Assembly: GCF_002551245.1 (NCBI RefSeq)
Contig: NZ_NTGZ01000022.1
Span: 3,016-50,210, forward strand
Length of the DNA stretch: 47,195 bases
Direction: 5' to 3'
Source of the DNA: Streptomyces sp. rh34
GTDB taxonomy: Bacteria; Actinomycetota; Actinomycetes; Streptomycetales; Streptomycetaceae
A program made the position numbers and the translations under genes. Below, piece after piece: positions 25,895-37,442 of the stretch (within the stretch, counting starts at the first letter, position 1; the number at the start of each line of letters is the position of its first letter). The notes beneath the pieces are model-generated. The model was given only the letters and a program-made list of their open reading frames with translations, had not been told where the DNA came from and searched no databases.

Positions 25895-27769
25895 GTGCCC
25901 GCGACTCCTTCCAATGTGCCCGAGCCGAGCCGTACCGACCCGGCGCTGATCCGCAATTTCTGCATCATCGCGCACATCGACCACGGCAAGTCGACCCTTG
26001 CCGACCGGATGCTTCAGCTGACCGGAGTGGTCGATCAGCGGCAGATGCGTGCTCAGTACCTCGACCGGATGGACATCGAGCGCGAGCGCGGCATCACCAT
26101 CAAGTCCCAGGCGGTCCGGCTGCCCTGGGCCCCCAACACGGGTGAGGACACGGGCACCACCCACGTCCTCAACATGATCGACACCCCGGGCCACGTGGAC
26201 TTCACCTACGAGGTCTCCCGTTCGCTCGCGGCCTGCGAGGGCACGGTCCTGCTGGTCGACGCCGCGCAGGGCATCGAGGCCCAGACGCTGGCCAACCTCT
26301 ATCTCGCGATGGAGAACGACCTCACCATCGTCCCGGTGCTCAACAAGATCGACCTCCCCGCCGCGCAGCCGGAGAAGTTCTCCGAGGAGCTGGCCAACCT
26401 CATCGGCTGCCAGCCCGAGGACGTGCTCAAGGTCTCCGCGAAGACCGGCGTCGGCGTGGACGCGCTGCTCGACCGGGTCGTGCGGGACGTGCCGGCCCCG
26501 GTCGGCGTCGCGGACGCCCCCGCCCGCGCGATGATCTTCGACTCGGTCTATGACGCGTACCGCGGTGTCGTCACCTATGTCCGTGTCATCGACGGGCAGC
26601 TCAACAAGCGCGAACGCATCCGCATGATGTCGACCGGCGCCACCCACGAGCTGCTGGAGATCGGAGTGTCGTCCCCCGAGATGACCCCGGCCGACGGCAT
26701 CGGTGTGGGCGAGGTCGGCTACATCATCACCGGTGTGAAGGACGTCCGGCAGTCCAAGGTGGGTGACACGATCACCTCGCTGCACAACGGGGCGACCGAG
26801 GCGCTGGGCGGCTACAAGGAGCCCAAGCCGATGGTGTTCTCCGGGCTGTATCCGCTGGACGGCTCGGACTACCCGGACCTGCGCGAGGCGCTGGACAAGC
26901 TCCAGCTCAACGACGCCGCCCTCATCTACGAGCCGGAGACCTCCGCCGCGCTCGGCTTCGGCTTCCGTGTCGGTTTCCTCGGCCTGCTCCACCTGGACGT
27001 GGTCCGTGAGCGGCTGGAGCGCGAGTTCGGCCTCGACCTGATCGCCACCGCCCCCAACGTGGTCTACCGCGTCGAGATGGAGGACGGCACCGAGCACGTC
27101 GTCACCAACCCGAGCGAGTTTCCCGAGGGCAAGATCGACAAGGTGCACGAGCCGGTGGTCCGCGCCACGGTGCTGGCCCCGAGCGAGTTCATCGGCGCGA
27201 TCATGGAGCTGTGCCAGAACCGGCGCGGCACCCTGCTCGGCATGGACTACCTCTCCGAGGACCGGGTCGAGATCCGCTACACCCTGCCGCTCGCGGAGAT
27301 CGTCTTCGACTTCTTCGACCAGCTGAAGTCCAAGACCCGGGGTTACGCCTCCCTCGACTACGAGCCCACCGGCGAGCAGTCGGCGCAGCTCGTCAAGGTC
27401 GACATCCTGCTGCACGGCGACAAGGTGGACGCGTTCTCCGCGGTCACCCACAAGGACAAGGCGTACGCGTACGGCGTACGGCTCGTCGCCAAGCTGCAGA
27501 AGCTCATCCCCCGGCAGAACTTCGAGGTGCCGATCCAGGCGGCCATCGGCGCCCGGGTCATCGCCCGTGAGACCGTCCGCGCCATCCGCAAGGACGTCCT
27601 CGCCAAGTGCTACGGCGGTGACATCTCCCGTAAGCGGAAGCTGCTGGAGAAGCAGAAGGAGGGCAAGAAGCGGATGAAGATGGTCGGCAACGTGGAGGTT
27701 CCGCAGGACGCCTTCATCTCCGTCCTGTCGACCGACGAGTCCGCGGGTGAGAGCAAGGGCAAGAAGTAG
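25895..27769 (+). CDS. lepA: Elongation factor 4 (LepA)
   Basis: 624 aa ribosome-associated GTPase implicated in initiation and back-translocation. It has G1 AHIDHGKST at 26-34, G2 in the ERGITIKSQ segment, G3 DTPGHVDF, and G4 NKIDLP. EF-G-like domains and the EF4-specific C-terminal domain follow ([20 protein letters not shown]). The GTG at 25895 has AGGA about 7 bases upstream. Full length, with no anomalies. A 14-bp terminator follows immediately. Confidence 0.98.
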   Translation: MPATPSNVPEPSRTDPALIRNFCIIAHIDHGKSTLADRMLQLTGVVDQRQMRAQYLDRMDIERERGITIKSQAVRLPWAPNTGEDTGTTHVLNMIDTPGHVDFTYEVSRSLAACEGTVLLVDAAQGIEAQTLANLYLAMENDLTIVPVLNKIDLPAAQPEKFSEELANLIGCQPEDVLKVSAKTGVGVDALLDRVVRDVPAPVGVADAPARAMIFDSVYDAYRGVVTYVRVIDGQLNKRERIRMMSTGATHELLEIGVSSPEMTPADGIGVGEVGYIITGVKDVRQSKVGDTITSLHNGATEALGGYKEPKPMVFSGLYPLDGSDYPDLREALDKLQLNDAALIYEPETSAALGFGFRVGFLGLLHLDVVRERLEREFGLDLIATAPNVVYRVEMEDGTEHVVTNPSEFPEGKIDKVHEPVVRATVLAPSEFIGAIMELCQNRRGTLLGMDYLSEDRVEIRYTLPLAEIVFDFFDQLKSKTRGYASLDYEPTGEQSAQLVKVDILLHGDKVDAFSAVTHKDKAYAYGVRLVAKLQKLIPRQNFEVPIQAAIGARVIARETVRAIRKDVLAKCYGGDISRKRKLLEKQKEGKKRMKMVGNVEVPQDAFISVLSTDESAGESKGKK

Positions 27770-27780
27770 TCCGCTCTCCA

Positions 27781-27816
27781 AGGGCCCCCATGCCGCAGCA
27801 CCGGCGTGGGGGCCCT
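27781..27816 (+). terminator. lepA terminator
   Basis: 14-base arms (27781-27794 with 27803-27816) pair with a single G-U wobble around an 8-base loop, followed by TTCGTT. It starts 11 bases after the stop. Confidence 0.85.
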
Positions 27817-27869
27817 TTCGTTATGAAAGCAGCGGCCTGTTGCCTCTTACGTGGCGGACACGCGCGCTC

Positions 27870-27906
27870 TACTCTGATCACGACTCGATGGTTACTGGTG
27901 AGTTAA
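27870..27906 (+). promoter_or_regulatory. Possible promoter and operator of the acyl-CoA synthetase gene
   Basis: TACTCT (27870-27875) is a -10-like box. Downstream, TTACT-GGTG-AGTTAA (27892-27906) is a near-palindrome in a location suited to a repressor. An ATG at 27888 opens a frame continuous with the synthetase and includes a TTA codon (27903-27905). I cannot name the regulator. Confidence 0.35.
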
Positions 27907-28025
27907 ACAAGCCGAACGAGCAGGTTGCACAGCAGGACGAGAGCAGTAGGCAGAGTAGGACGACAGCAGTCAGTCGCCGTATCAGAGAAGCCGGTCGTAG
28001 CAATGCCGCAGGCCCGGAGGACGTC

Positions 28026-29915
<1,890 letters not shown>

Positions 29916-29943
29916 GAGCTTCTCCCCGGAAGCGCGGGCGGGG

Positions 29944-29986
29944 CGGGCGGGGCGCCCGGACACGATGTGTCCGGGCGCCCCGCCCG
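29944..29986 (+). terminator. Terminator after the acyl-CoA synthetase gene
   Basis: A perfect 20-bp stem (29944-29963 with 29967-29986) with only GAT as the loop, followed by TCGT. The longest perfect hairpin in the window. Confidence 0.88.
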
Positions 29987-30123
29987 TCGTCCATGTCCCG
30001 TTGCGTTTCCCGAAGCCTTGCGTTCGAACCTGCTCGATTTTCTGCCCACTTCGGTAACTCGGTGCTTATGGGTGCGGCCGGTCTGTCACTCTGTCGGTGT
30101 CGTCGGACCGGAGGAGCCGCACC

Positions 30124-32124
30124 GTGGCGCCCATTCCCTTGCAGCGGGACACCGTGCAGCGCCCCGGCACCACCCGTGCCGGGGACGCGCCCGGCCCGCG
30201 CCCGGCCAGCCGCACCAGCCTGCCCGGCATCCCGCTCGCCCCGTCCGCCGCCCGCCGGTTCGTGCGGGCCGCGCTCGCGGAGTGGACCGGGATCGGGGTG
30301 CCCGCGGCCGTGGGCTTCAGCGACCGGCTGGCCGACGACGCCGTGACCGTCACCAACGAGCTGGTCACCAACGCCGTGGTGCACGCCGGGACCACCGTCG
30401 ACCTGGTCCTCAGGCTGGAGGAGGAAGGCGGCGACGAGCCGTCCGCCGCCCTCGTCCTGGAGGTCACCGACCACCACCCGGCCCGCCCGGTCAGCGGCGA
30501 CGAGCGCGGGGCGGGCCCCGGACCGGCCGGGGCGTACGCGGGGGAGCTGCCCGACCCCGCCGAGTACGGCCGGGGCCTCCAGCTCGTCGCCACCCTCGCC
30601 GACTCCTGGGGCATCACCTACCGCACCGGCCTCAAGACCGTCTGGGCCCGCCTCCCCGTCGACGACTGGAGCGCCCCGCCCGCCCCGCCCGACGAGGAGG
30701 CCCTTAGACGCGGCCTGCGCGCCGCCGAGATCCTCGCTCCCGCGGCCAGGCGCACCGAGCGCGACGACGCGGTGTGGGACAGCCGGGGCGCCCCGGCCTT
30801 CCTCGCCGAGGCCTCCGATCTGCTCGCCGGGCAGCTCGACGAGGACCTGGTGGCCGCCATAGCGGGCCAGCTGCTGGTGCCCCGGCTGGCGGACTGGTGC
30901 GCGATCTGGCTGGAGACCGAGGGCGGGGGACCGGCCGCCGAACCCCGGCTCGCCCGGGTCTGGCACAGCGACGAGACCGGCACCGAGCCCCTGCGCGCCG
31001 CCCTGGAGAGGGAGCCGCTCCGCCTCCCGGCCGGCGTCGGCTCCGGCCCGGTGTCCGTCCCCGTGCCCTGGCCGGCCCACCTCGCCGAGGAGGACCGGGA
31101 GGGCCGTGAGGACCGGGAAGGCCGGGAGGGCACCTCCGCACCGCTCCCGCACCCCGGCGGCCGGGACGGGGCCGCGCTCGCGTTCCGGATCACCGCGGGC
31201 GGCCGGGCGCTCGGCACCGTCCTCGTCGGCCGCGAGGGCGTCGCCCAGGTGCCGGAGGCGGTGGCGTCGCTGATCGAGGACTTCGTCCGCCGCCTCGGCC
31301 TCGCCGTCGGCGCGGCCCGCGCCTACACCCGGCAGGCCACCATCAGCCGGATCCTCCAGCGCGGCCTGCTCCCGAGCAAGGTCGCCGAGATCCCCGGCGT
31401 CACCAGCGCCCTCGTCTACGAACCGAGCGACGACGGGGTGGTCGGCGGTGACTTCTACGACATCTTCCCGTGCCCCGGCGACCGCTGGTGTTTCGTCCTC
31501 GGCGACGTCCAGGGCAGCGGCCCCGAGGCCGCCGTCGTCACCGGCCTCGCCCGCCCCTGGCTACGGCTGCTCTCCCGGGAGGGTTTCGGCGTCGGGGAGG
31601 TCCTGGACCGGCTGAACCGGCTGCTCCTCGACGACGCCATGGAGGCCGCCGAGGCCGCCGCCCTGATGGTCGCCGCCGCCGGGGGCCAGCAGCTCCACGA
31701 CGGCACCCAGTCGCGGTTCCTCTCCCTGCTGTACGGGGAGGTCGTGCCGCTCCCCGACGGCGGGGTCCGCTGCACGGTGGCCAGCGCCGGGCACCCGTTG
31801 CCGCTGGTGCTGCGCCCCGACGGCTCCGTACGCCCGGCCGCCGAGCCGCAGGTGCTGCTCGGGGTCGTCGAGGACGTGGCGTACGAGAGCCAGATCTTCG
31901 ACCTCACGCCCGGGGACACCCTGCTCTGCGTCACGGACGGGGTGACCGAGCGCCGGTCGGGCCCGCTGATGTTCGACGACGGGGACGGGCTGGCCCGGGT
32001 GCTGGCCGGGTGCGCCGGGCTGCCCGCCGAGGCGACGGCCGAGCGCATCCGGCGGGCCGTCCACGAGTTCGCCGAGCAGCCCCCGGACGACGACGTGGCC
32101 CTGCTGGTGCTGCACGCGGACTGA
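30124..32124 (+). CDS. SpoIIE-type PP2C phosphatase with N-terminal kinase-like ATPase domain
   Basis: 666 aa, a single-chain signalling protein. The N-terminal 35-180 region is an RsbW-like HATPase domain (TNELVTNAVVHAG N-box and GRGLQLVATLADSWG). A GAF-like domain spans about 220-400. The C-terminal PP2C/SpoIIE domain (about 410-665) keeps the metal aspartates (VGGDFYDIF, GDVQGSGPEAA, CVTDGVTE, DDDVALLVL). Such proteins phosphorylate or dephosphorylate anti-anti-sigma factors. No sigma factor or anti-anti-sigma gene is nearby, so its partner is encoded elsewhere. The GTG has GGAGGAG upstream. The stop codon lies in the first of three tandem repeats. Confidence 0.9.
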   Translation: MAPIPLQRDTVQRPGTTRAGDAPGPRPASRTSLPGIPLAPSAARRFVRAALAEWTGIGVPAAVGFSDRLADDAVTVTNELVTNAVVHAGTTVDLVLRLEEEGGDEPSAALVLEVTDHHPARPVSGDERGAGPGPAGAYAGELPDPAEYGRGLQLVATLADSWGITYRTGLKTVWARLPVDDWSAPPAPPDEEALRRGLRAAEILAPAARRTERDDAVWDSRGAPAFLAEASDLLAGQLDEDLVAAIAGQLLVPRLADWCAIWLETEGGGPAAEPRLARVWHSDETGTEPLRAALEREPLRLPAGVGSGPVSVPVPWPAHLAEEDREGREDREGREGTSAPLPHPGGRDGAALAFRITAGGRALGTVLVGREGVAQVPEAVASLIEDFVRRLGLAVGAARAYTRQATISRILQRGLLPSKVAEIPGVTSALVYEPSDDGVVGGDFYDIFPCPGDRWCFVLGDVQGSGPEAAVVTGLARPWLRLLSREGFGVGEVLDRLNRLLLDDAMEAAEAAALMVAAAGGQQLHDGTQSRFLSLLYGEVVPLPDGGVRCTVASAGHPLPLVLRPDGSVRPAAEPQVLLGVVEDVAYESQIFDLTPGDTLLCVTDGVTERRSGPLMFDDGDGLARVLAGCAGLPAEATAERIRRAVHEFAEQPPDDDVALLVLHAD

Positions 32125-32220
32125 ACCACGCCGGACAGAAGCGGCCCGGTGCGGACTGAAGCCCGCCGGACAGAAGCGGCCCGGTGCGGACTGAAGCCCG
32201 CCGGACAGAAGCGGCCCGGT
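32116..32220 (+). repeat. Three tandem 35-bp repeats through the SpoIIE stop codon
   Basis: Units 32116-32150, 32151-32185 and 32186-32220. Units 2 and 3 are identical, and unit 1 differs at two bases. Each starts GCGGACTGA, the last two codons and stop of the phosphatase gene. The array ends 36 bases before the hemW start. Confidence 0.95.
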
Positions 32221-32255
32221 CAGGACAGCTTCCGCGGCGAGTGACAATGGACGGT

Positions 32256-33488
32256 ATGCCTTCCGTACTGCCCGATGGTGAGCCCGTGCCCGACGACGGG
32301 GCGCTGCCCCGCCACGCCCTGGAAGGCGCAGCCGACCGCCCGCTCGGCTTCTACCTGCACGTCCCCTACTGCGCCACCCGCTGCGGCTACTGCGACTTCA
32401 ACACCTACACCGCCACCGAGCTGCGCGGCTCCGGCGGGGCGCTGGCCTCCCGCGACAACTACGCCGCCCACCTGATCGAGGAGGTCCGCCAGGCCCGCAA
32501 GGTCCTCGGCGACGACCCCCGCCCCGTGCGCACGGTCTTCGTCGGCGGCGGCACGCCCACCCTGCTGCCCGCCGCCGACCTCGTGCGCATGCTGGCGGCG
32601 ATCAGGGAGGAGTTCGGGCTCGCGGACGACGCGGAGATCACCACCGAGGCCAACCCGGAGTCCGTCGACCCGGCCTACCTCGCCGCGCTCCGCGAGGGCG
32701 GCTTCAACCGGGTCTCCTTCGGCATGCAGAGCGCCAAGCAGCACGTCCTGAAGATCCTGGACCGCACGCACACCCCCGGCCGCCCCGAGGCCTGTGTCGC
32801 CGAGGCCCGCGCGGCGGGCTTCGACCACGTCAACCTCGACCTGATCTACGGCACCCCCGGCGAGTCCGACGACGACTGGCGGGCCACCCTGGACGCCGCG
32901 ATCGGCGCGGGCCCCGACCACGTCTCCGCGTACGCCCTGATCGTCGAGGAGGGCACCCAGCTCGCCCGCCGCATCCGGCGCGGCGAGATCCCGATGACCG
33001 ACGACGACGCGCACGCCGACCGCTACCTCATCGCGGACGAGGCGTTCGCCGCCGCCGGCTTCGACTGGTATGAGGTCTCCAACTGGGCCACCACCGAGGC
33101 CGGCCGCTGCCTGCACAACGAGCTGTACTGGCGCGGCGCCGACTGGTGGGGCGCGGGCCCCGGCGCCCACAGCCACGTCGGCGGGGTCCGTTGGTGGAAC
33201 GTGAAGCACCCCGGCGCGTACGCCCAGGCGCTCTCCGAGGGCCGCTCGCCCGGCGCGGGCCGCGAGATCCTCGGCGCGGAGGACCGCCGGGTCGAGCGCA
33301 TCCTGCTGGAGCTGCGGTTGCGCGAGGGCTGCCCGCTGGACCTGCTGAAGCCCGACGGTCTCGCCGCCTCCCGCCGCGCCCTGGCCGACGGGCTGCTGGC
33401 CCCGGAACCGTACGGGCGGGGCCGCGCGGTCCTCACCCTGCGCGGGCGGCTCCTCGCCGACGCCGTCGTCCGCGACCTGGTCGACTGA
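32256..33488 (+). CDS. hemW: Radical SAM heme chaperone HemW
   Basis: 410 aa. Binds heme and an iron-sulfur cluster and delivers heme to proteins (formerly annotated as oxygen-independent coproporphyrinogen oxidase). The radical-SAM cluster motif CATRCGYC is at 39-46, preceded by LGFYLHVPY and followed by FVGGGTPTLLP. The HemN_C region at the C-terminus is intact. Two ATGs are possible (32247, 32256). I chose the second, which gives MPSVLPDGEPVPDDG. Neither has a strong ribosome binding site. It lies downstream of the tandem repeat and converges with the large membrane protein gene, with a 15-bp gap. Confidence 0.93.
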   Translation: MPSVLPDGEPVPDDGALPRHALEGAADRPLGFYLHVPYCATRCGYCDFNTYTATELRGSGGALASRDNYAAHLIEEVRQARKVLGDDPRPVRTVFVGGGTPTLLPAADLVRMLAAIREEFGLADDAEITTEANPESVDPAYLAALREGGFNRVSFGMQSAKQHVLKILDRTHTPGRPEACVAEARAAGFDHVNLDLIYGTPGESDDDWRATLDAAIGAGPDHVSAYALIVEEGTQLARRIRRGEIPMTDDDAHADRYLIADEAFAAAGFDWYEVSNWATTEAGRCLHNELYWRGADWWGAGPGAHSHVGGVRWWNVKHPGAYAQALSEGRSPGAGREILGAEDRRVERILLELRLREGCPLDLLKPDGLAASRRALADGLLAPEPYGRGRAVLTLRGRLLADAVVRDLVD

Positions 33489-33503
33489 CCCGGGCGGGGC
33501 GCC

Positions 33504-36380
33504 TCACGGACGGCAGTCCTTCGCCGTCAGCGGGGGCGCGGCCCCGGCGGGCTTGCCGCAGACCAGGGTCCGCTCGGCGCTCGGCCCCGGGCGGACCACC
33601 TTGACGATGTTGAGGCCGTGCACGTTGTCGGAGACCGAGGACCTCGCCCGGCTGAACGAGATCGTCCCCGTCGGCATGCTGTTCAGGTCCACCGTGTGCA
33701 GCGTGGCCCAGGTCTCCGCCGCGCTCCGGCGCTTGTCACCGCGCGCCGCCGCGTCGTACAGGGCGGCCGTCGCGCTGTAGGAGATGACGGTCTGCCCGCT
33801 GGCGAACAGATCGTCCTCGTACACCGGACGCCCCGACGCCAGCGCGGTCACCTCCCCCTCCGGGTGCAGCGCCCGCAGCGTGCGGTAGGCGTCCCTGTAG
33901 AAACCGAGGTTCTTCCCCCGGTCCAGCGGGGCGAGCGAGCTGTGGTAGAGCGTGACGTTGGCCGCGATCGACGTGCTGTCGTCGAACGTCCCCTTCGTCA
34001 GATCGTCCCCGGTGAACACCGTCATCCGCCGGTCCGAGCACCCGGTGGTCTCCGACAGGCCACGCATCAGCGTCGGCACGTCCTCGACCCGCCCGGCGAA
34101 GTACAGCGCGTCGGGCACCCGCTCGGCCCGGCAGATGGTCGTCAGCGGGGTGTTCAGGCTCGCCCCGCCCGCCAGGTCGTACGTCACGTCCTTGCCCGGC
34201 TCGAAGCCCGCGTCCTCCAGCATCTTCCGGCCCGCGTCCCGCTGCTCGGCGGTGTACCGGTCCAGGTCCCCGTTGTGGTCCTTGCGCGACAGCACGAGCG
34301 CGTGCGGGCGGTCGAGGTCCTCCGCGATCTGCCGGGCGACCAGCCCCAGCACATGCGTCTGCTCCTCGTCCGTCGCCGCGAGGCCGAAGTAGTTGGGGAA
34401 CTCCCGGGGCAGGTCGCTGCTGGAGTTCGTCGTGTTCACCACCGGCAGCCCGGCCTCGCGCAGCAGCTTCACCGCCTTCTCGCTCTCCTGGGTGTTGCGG
34501 CCGAGGCCCACCACCCCGACCACCGTCGGATCCCGCCGGGCCACCTCGATGATCTTCCGTACGGCGGTGAGCTGCCGCAGCATGTCCTCGCCGCCGTTCG
34601 CGGTCAGCACCCGCAGCTTCACCGACCGGCGCACGGTCTTGTTCACCGCCCGCTGGTGGAGATAGACGCCGGCCAGTTCCTCCAGGCCCTTGCGGGTCGC
34701 CTCCCGGTCCTTGCCCGTGGCGGTGAGCGGACCGGCGTACACGACCGTCACGTACGCGTCGTCCGGCTCGATGTCGGCGTTCTCGTCCCGGATCGCCTGC
34801 TCGATCCGCTCGAAGGTGATGCCCTTCCCGGCCCCGTTCAGCTCCAGGTCGTTGCCCCGCGCGAAGAGCACCTCGGGCGCGGTCGCCACCCCCACGCACT
34901 CCCGGTCGTCGCCCTTCCCCTCCCAGATCGCGTCCGTGTTGCGGTCGGTCAGCGGCCCGTGGCAGTACGTGTCGCGCCAGTGCCCGGCCCACAGGAACGC
35001 CCCCAGCAGACTGCCCACGACGAGCACGGCGACGCTCGCCCGCGACATCACCCACCACGCCCAGGTCCGTCGCACCCGGTGGGTGACGAGCTGCGCGTGC
35101 GCGTGCTCGTGGGTCAGCTTCTCGGTGGACAACGGCAGCAGGAGCACCCACGCCAGGGTCGCCGCCGCCCCCGGCGACTGGCCAAGACTCAGATCGTCCA
35201 CCCAGCGCTCGTAGCGGGCCCGCGCCCCGGACGAACCGGTCGGCGCCCCGGGACCCGGCCGCTCCGGGGGCAGTGGCGGGGTGTGCCGCATGATCTCGGG
35301 GGCCTGGAGCGAGGCGAGCAGCAGCAGCGGATCCACCTCGCTGCGCCGCGACCGTACGCTGTTGATCGCGTTGATCAGCAGGATGCCGCCGTTGTCCTGG
35401 GTGGCCCGGGGCAGGAACACCACCGGGGGGACCGTGCGCTTGCTGCGCCGCCAGTCCAGGGAGTGCGGGCGGTAGTTGTGCCGCAGATCCTCCAGCAGCG
35501 CCTGCACCCGCAGCTCCAGATGGAACTGGCGCGCGTGCTCGTCTCCCGCCCCCGCGTCCGCCACCCGCTCCGCGACCGCCGCCGCCCGCGCCCGGATCAC
35601 CCGCCACGAACCGCTCGGCGACAGCCACGACCAGCCGTCCGACGGATGGCCGGTGCTGGACGCGGCCAGGGACGAGGTGGTGGCGAACCACCGGCTGGCC
35701 CGGCGCAGCCACAGCAGCGGCGGCGCGGCCCGGCTCGCCAGCCCCACCACGACGAGCCCGATCAGCGCGAGGGCCGCCACCAGCACGGTCAGCAGCCAGT
35801 CGATCTCCCCCAGCAGCACGCTGAGGAGGGCGATGAAGAGCGCGCCGACGAAGGTCTCGGGACGCACCGACCGCCGCAGGGAGTCCCACCAGGTGCCCCG
35901 GCGGGGCCGGCCGGACCGCCAGCGCAGCCGGCTCAGCTGTTCCAGGATCCTTTCCTCGCGTACCTCGGAGGTGTTCCCGTCGGACTGCTCGACCACCGCC
36001 GCGGTGGCCTGCTCGATCGCCCCGAGCAGCCGCGAGCGGGGAAAGGAGAAGGTCTTGTACTGGGTGTTCTCGCGGGTCTCCCAGGGCTTCTCGGAGAGCG
36101 TGCGCACCATGTCGAGCGCCGCCTCGTACGGGGTCGCCCCCTCGCCGTCCAGCAGCCGCACCGGCACCCGCCGCAGCTCGTTGGCCCGGTGCACCTGACG
36201 CACGAGCTGCTCCACCCGCGCGTCGATCTCCGGACCGGCCCCGGCGTCCGCCGCCTGGACCACGACGAGCGGCATCACCGGCCGGTTGACCCGGTACCGG
36301 TCGATCAGCTGCTGTATCAGGTGGAAGACGGCCGAGGCCGCCTCGTTGTCCGCACTGTCCCGCCAGACCTCGCGCGCCAT
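33504..36380 (-). CDS. Large membrane protein with C-terminal periplasmic-binding (type 1) domain
   Basis: 958 aa from ATG 36380, which has GGGGGAAGGG upstream, and starts at 36479 or 36515 are possible. Residues 1-170 are a soluble cytosolic domain (VMPLVVVQAADAGAG) without a Walker A motif. Two membrane segments lie near 176-192 and 195-214. A second cytosolic region (about 215-440) includes GGILLINAINSVRSRR. A third membrane segment is at about 447-466. The outer part (about 490-958) is a Peripla_BP_6-like fold (VVGVVGLGRNTQESEKAVKL, LPVVNTTNSSSDLP, DALYFAGRVEDVPTL). Such domains bind amino acids or similar ligands. No ABC permease or ATPase is adjacent, so a sensor is more likely than a transporter part. 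Confidence 0.72.
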   Translation of the reverse strand: MAREVWRDSADNEAASAVFHLIQQLIDRYRVNRPVMPLVVVQAADAGAGPEIDARVEQLVRQVHRANELRRVPVRLLDGEGATPYEAALDMVRTLSEKPWETRENTQYKTFSFPRSRLLGAIEQATAAVVEQSDGNTSEVREERILEQLSRLRWRSGRPRRGTWWDSLRRSVRPETFVGALFIALLSVLLGEIDWLLTVLVAALALIGLVVVGLASRAAPPLLWLRRASRWFATTSSLAASSTGHPSDGWSWLSPSGSWRVIRARAAAVAERVADAGAGDEHARQFHLELRVQALLEDLRHNYRPHSLDWRRSKRTVPPVVFLPRATQDNGGILLINAINSVRSRRSEVDPLLLLASLQAPEIMRHTPPLPPERPGPGAPTGSSGARARYERWVDDLSLGQSPGAAATLAWVLLLPLSTEKLTHEHAHAQLVTHRVRRTWAWWVMSRASVAVLVVGSLLGAFLWAGHWRDTYCHGPLTDRNTDAIWEGKGDDRECVGVATAPEVLFARGNDLELNGAGKGITFERIEQAIRDENADIEPDDAYVTVVYAGPLTATGKDREATRKGLEELAGVYLHQRAVNKTVRRSVKLRVLTANGGEDMLRQLTAVRKIIEVARRDPTVVGVVGLGRNTQESEKAVKLLREAGLPVVNTTNSSSDLPREFPNYFGLAATDEEQTHVLGLVARQIAEDLDRPHALVLSRKDHNGDLDRYTAEQRDAGRKMLEDAGFEPGKDVTYDLAGGASLNTPLTTICRAERVPDALYFAGRVEDVPTLMRGLSETTGCSDRRMTVFTGDDLTKGTFDDSTSIAANVTLYHSSLAPLDRGKNLGFYRDAYRTLRALHPEGEVTALASGRPVYEDDLFASGQTVISYSATAALYDAAARGDKRRSAAETWATLHTVDLNSMPTGTISFSRARSSVSDNVHGLNIVKVVRPGPSAERTLVCGKPAGAAPPLTAKDCRP

Positions 36381-36550
36381 CGCCCCGTGCCCTTCCCCCG
36401 TGAGCCGTTCGGCTCGTGAACCGCCTGCCCGTTCTTCCCCCTCAATAACCGATGGTGCGTGTGGGACGCAGGCATTCATAGGGATCGGTACGAGATCCTC
36501 TTCGACAGTCCGCAACGGGCCGGTACCGGGCCGGTTTCAGACCCCGGACA

Positions 36551-37369
36551 TCAGTCCGGAAGGGTGACGAAGTCGATCAATTCCTCCACGCGGCCCAGCA
36601 GTTGGGGTTCGAGGTCCTTGTAGCTGCGAACCTTGGACAGGATGTGCTGCCAGGCCGCCCCGGTGTTCTCCGGCCACCCCAGCGCCCGGCACACGCCCGT
36701 CTTCCAGTCCTGGCCCCTCGGCACCACCGGCCAGGCGTCGATCCCCACGGAGGACGGCTTCACCGCCTCCCACACGTCGATGTACGGGTGCCCCACCACC
36801 AGCACATGCGCACCGGTCACCCGCTCGGCGATCCGGGACTCCTTGGAGCCGGGCACCAGATGGTCCACCAGCACCCCCAGCCGGGCGTCGGGCCCCGGCG
36901 CGAACTCCCCGACGATCGCCGGGAGGTCGTCCACCCCCTCCAGGTACTCCACGACCACGCCCTCGATGCGCAGGTCGTCGCCCCACACCCGCTCCACCAG
37001 CTCCGCGTCGTGCCGGCCCTCCACATAGATCCGCCCCGCCCGCGCCACCCGGGCCCGCGCCCCGGGCACCGCCACCGACCCCGAAGCCGTACGGGTGGGA
37101 CGTACGGGACCGCCGGGGCCCGGGCGCACCAGCGTGACGACCTTGCCCTCCAGCAGGAAGCCGCGCGGCTCCATCGGGAACACCCGGTGCTTGCCGAAGC
37201 GGTCCTCCAGGGTCACCGTCGGCCCCTGCGCCGTCTTCTCGCAGCGGATCACCGCCCCGCAGAAGCCGGTGGAGACCTCCTCCACGACCAGATCGGGCTC
37301 GGCGGGCACCTCGGGCACGGGGGCGGACCTCTTCCACGGCGGGGTCAGGTCCGGCTGGTAGCTGCGCAT
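36551..37369 (-). CDS. DUF3097 family protein with TOPRIM-like segment
   Basis: 272 aa, actinobacterial family of unknown function. After an N-terminal beta-rich part (residues 25-100) there is RIYVEGRHDAELVERVWG (113-130), then ARLGVLVDHLVPGS (162-175) and HVLVVGHPYIDVWEAV (188-203). The order E(G)xxD, then a strand ending in acidic residues, resembles the TOPRIM fold of OLD and RNase M5 proteins. This is my inference from motif layout. TATCGT (37382-37377) lies 7 bases before the ATG without a ribosome binding site, so it is probably leaderless. It follows the metallo-beta-lactamase gene by 73 bp on the same strand. Confidence 0.82.
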   Translation of the reverse strand: MRSYQPDLTPPWKRSAPVPEVPAEPDLVVEEVSTGFCGAVIRCEKTAQGPTVTLEDRFGKHRVFPMEPRGFLLEGKVVTLVRPGPGGPVRPTRTASGSVAVPGARARVARAGRIYVEGRHDAELVERVWGDDLRIEGVVVEYLEGVDDLPAIVGEFAPGPDARLGVLVDHLVPGSKESRIAERVTGAHVLVVGHPYIDVWEAVKPSSVGIDAWPVVPRGQDWKTGVCRALGWPENTGAAWQHILSKVRSYKDLEPQLLGRVEELIDFVTLPD

Positions 37370-37442
37370 GGGCACGACGATATTCGCCCGACCCGCGCCG
37401 GCCGTGGCGGACCCGGCCATGATCGGCGGGACGGCCCGGGGC

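Noticed and set aside
32116..32220. Possible CRISPR array
   Set aside because: The three 35-bp units are head-to-tail with no spacers and no cas genes.
33618..36419. Long plus-strand frame opposite the large membrane protein
   Set aside because: The composition is typical of a shadow frame, and the minus strand has membrane segments and a binding-protein fold.
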